Part shown: piece after piece, positions 4,355 through 5,423 of the stretch
Layout: each line of letters begins with the position of its first letter
Numbering within the stretch: position 1 is the first letter of the stretch
Translations under genes and position numbers: made by a program
Source: JBHHYR01 sp046757585
GTDB lineage: Bacteria; Desulfobacterota; Binatia; HRBIN30
Length of the DNA stretch: 5,423 nt
Reading direction: 5' to 3'
Assembly: GCA_046757585.1 (NCBI GenBank)
Contig: JBHHYR010000246.1
Span: 1 to 5,423 of the forward strand
Notes under the pieces: model-generated
The model's database searches: none
What the model saw: only the letters and a program-made list of their open reading frames with translations
Told to the model about the DNA's origin: nothing

Positions 4355-5423
4355 TCACCGTCGATGGTGCCTGAGCCGGTGCACCGCCCGCGTCCTGGTG
4401 TTGCGCACGGTCACGTTGCTCGTCGCCTGGTCCGTCCGACCCTCCGCATCAGTCACCGATGCGGTAAGGGTCAGTACGCTGCCGCCGGGCGCATCGTCGG
4501 CAACGCGCTGGGTGAGCCTGACGCGTGCCTTGCCGGGACCACCCAGGGTGCCGAGATTCCACGTCAGACGGGTTCCTGCGCCAACTATCTCGAGTGAGGA
4601 GGGGTTGGGGAGCGCGGAAAAGAAAGTGGTCTGTGGCGGCGCGTCGACCGTAAGGACGACGTTCTGCGCGAGCTCCCGCCTTGCATTGTCAATGCCCATT
4701 ACATACGTGATTCTGCTCCCTGGCAGGATCTGGCGTACCGTTGAAACGTTGACCGTCAGCTTACCTGCGCTCGTTCCGGGACCGGAGCGAACCCCGCCAC
4801 TGAACGAGTCTTGCGCCATGTTTCCTTGATCGTCGGTGACTGTCACCCCGTTGATCAGCAGAGCGCCCGGTGGCGTGCTCGGCAGGAGACTCGCCTGGAT
4901 CAGAACCAGAATGACGGTGCCGCCTGGCACCGAGGGGAACGTGTACGTCAGCACATTTCCGACCTGGGTCGCCGGTGCCGGAACGGACTGGAGGAACTGC
5001 AACCCGTTAGGGAGGGTGTTGGTAATGGTGACGTTGGTCGTGTCCGTTGGGAGCACGTTGAGCAGCTTAATCAGGTAAATCATCTTCGTCACCACACCGA
5101 TCCGTAGGTTCCGCGGAGCCCCAACAACGGTCAGGATGTATTGTTTGGGCGTCGGGGTGAGCGTGAACGTTGGCGTTGCCGTCGGTGTCGGGGTCACCGT
5201 CGGTGTCGCAGTGACCGTCGGTGTCGCAGTGACCGTCGGCGTCTGAGTCGCGGTTGGGGTAACGGTCGGCGTCGGGGTTAGGGTGAACGTCGGGGTGATC
5301 GTCGGCGTGGCGGTTGCCGTGGGTGTAACCGTGGGCGTCGGGGTCAGTGTGAAGGTTGGCGTCACAGTCGGCGTGGCGGTCGGCGTCGGGGTCAGGGTGG
5401 CCGTGGGGGTTTGAGTCGCGGTT
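4355..5423 (-). CDS. Surface or secreted protein with a Thr-Pro repeat stalk and two DUF11-like domains (5' end outside the window)
   Basis: The reading frame is open to the window edge, so the N-terminus is missing; 355 residues are visible. Residues 1-92 are a low-complexity repeat of TPT[VAFIL]-type units, probably an extended stalk or linker and possibly an O-glycosylation target. Two beta-sandwich domains of the DUF11/conserved-repeat type follow. The first, about 95-210, has TNVTITNTLPNGLQFLQSV (129-147) and GNVLTYTFPSVPGGTVILVL (155-174). The second, about 220-341, has GSRITYVMGIDN (235-246), GTRLTWNLGTL (283-293) and GGSVLTLTASVTDAEG (313-328). The pattern of transition strand, NTLP-like motif and later TVTD/SVTD strand is typical of DUF11 repeats in bacterial surface proteins. 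The protein ends in a short basic tail (TRTRAVHRLRHHRR) with no LPXTG, PEP-CTERM or other sorting motif. The exact role is unknown; adhesion or surface coating is inferred. The GTG at 5365 lies inside the repeat and is not a real start. Confidence 0.8.
   Translation of the reverse strand, partial: TATQTPTATLTPTPTATPTVTPTFTLTPTPTVTPTATATPTITPTFTLTPTPTVTPTATQTPTVTATPTVTATPTVTPTPTATPTFTLTPTPKQYILTVVGAPRNLRIGVVTKMIYLIKLLNVLPTDTTNVTITNTLPNGLQFLQSVPAPATQVGNVLTYTFPSVPGGTVILVLIQASLLPSTPPGALLINGVTVTDDQGNMAQDSFSGGVRSGPGTSAGKLTVNVSTVRQILPGSRITYVMGIDNARRELAQNVVLTVDAPPQTTFFSALPNPSSLEIVGAGTRLTWNLGTLGGPGKARVRLTQRVADDAPGGSVLTLTASVTDAEGRTDQATSNVTVRNTRTRAVHRLRHHRR
5183..5236 (-). repeat. 18-bp tandem repeat, three copies
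   Basis: The units at 5201-5218 and 5219-5236 are identical, and the unit at 5183-5200 matches at 15 of 18 positions. They encode TVTATP-type hexapeptides. The perfect pair suggests a recent slippage duplication within the older repeat. Confidence 0.8.
5231..5362 (-). repeat. 66-bp higher-order repeat, two tandem copies
   Basis: The units at 5297-5362 and 5231-5296 each encode 22 residues beginning TPTFTLTPTPTVTPTAT and are identical at 20 of 22 residues. By eye the DNA matches at about 50 of 66 positions, with most differences at third codon positions. A related, more degenerate unit lies beyond 5362 and may continue outside the window. Confidence 0.75.

Larger units (their letters stand above)
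5147..5423 (-). repeat. Low-complexity Thr-Pro coding repeat
   Basis: About 277 bp, continuing past the window edge, encode alternating Thr with Pro, Val, Ala, Phe, Leu, Ile or Gln. On the plus strand it reads as GT/GG/CG-rich near-hexamers such as GTCGGC and GTCGGG. The basic period is 6 bp (two codons), with longer units nested inside it. Assemblies often break or collapse in such tracts, so the copy number should be treated with care. Confidence 0.9.

Noticed and set aside
4143..4829. 228-codon plus-strand frame across the end of tonB and the antisense of the DUF11-like gene
   Set aside because: It lies antisense to or out of frame with two well-supported proteins, and its translation is Arg/Ser-rich with no domain. 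Typical of shadow frames in GC-rich DNA.
5147..5423. CRISPR array suggested by regular short repeats at the right edge
   Set aside because: The repeats are contiguous without unique spacers, keep a 6-bp codon period and encode Thr-Pro sequence in frame with the DUF11-like domains.

Overview
This is a high-GC window from a Gram-negative (diderm) bacterium. The envelope genes point that way: a TonB-type energy transducer, a lipoprotein with a glycine zipper, and exported proteins with Sec signal peptides. A long Thr-Pro repeat fused to DUF11-like domains is common in environmental lineages near the old Deltaproteobacteria, such as Binatota and Desulfobacterota. That placement is inference; no marker gene here fixes the taxon. 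No rRNA, tRNA, transposase, integrase or CRISPR array is visible.

Layout, left to right. (1) The first 38 bases look like the 3' end of an upstream + strand gene. (2) A + strand pair follows: a 261-residue PqqC/TENA-like, haem-oxygenase-fold protein with candidate di-metal ligands, and a small exported protein of unknown function coupled to it by an ATGA overlap. (3) Convergent to these is a - strand glycine-zipper lipoprotein. (4) Upstream of it on the same strand is a 345-residue exported protein with a helical/NTF2-like front half, a domain resembling NlpC/P60 but without the catalytic cysteine, and a very Arg/Lys-rich tail. (5) A 184-bp divergent region separates that gene from a + strand TonB family gene. 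(6) Convergent to tonB is the 3' part of a - strand surface or secreted protein, with two DUF11-like beta-sandwich domains behind a Thr-Pro repeat stalk. It runs off the right edge.

Five of the six genes with enough sequence to judge encode products predicted to be exported or membrane-anchored, so the common theme is the cell envelope. Only the 141-1447 pair looks like a true operon. I see no complete multi-gene system that is clearly new. The points most worth a second look are the cysteine-less NlpC/P60-like protein with its polybasic tail, the di-metal-oxidase-like gene coupled to an exported partner, the nested Thr-Pro repeat, and helically phased CCTTGAA heptamers between two genes. All domain calls were made by eye.
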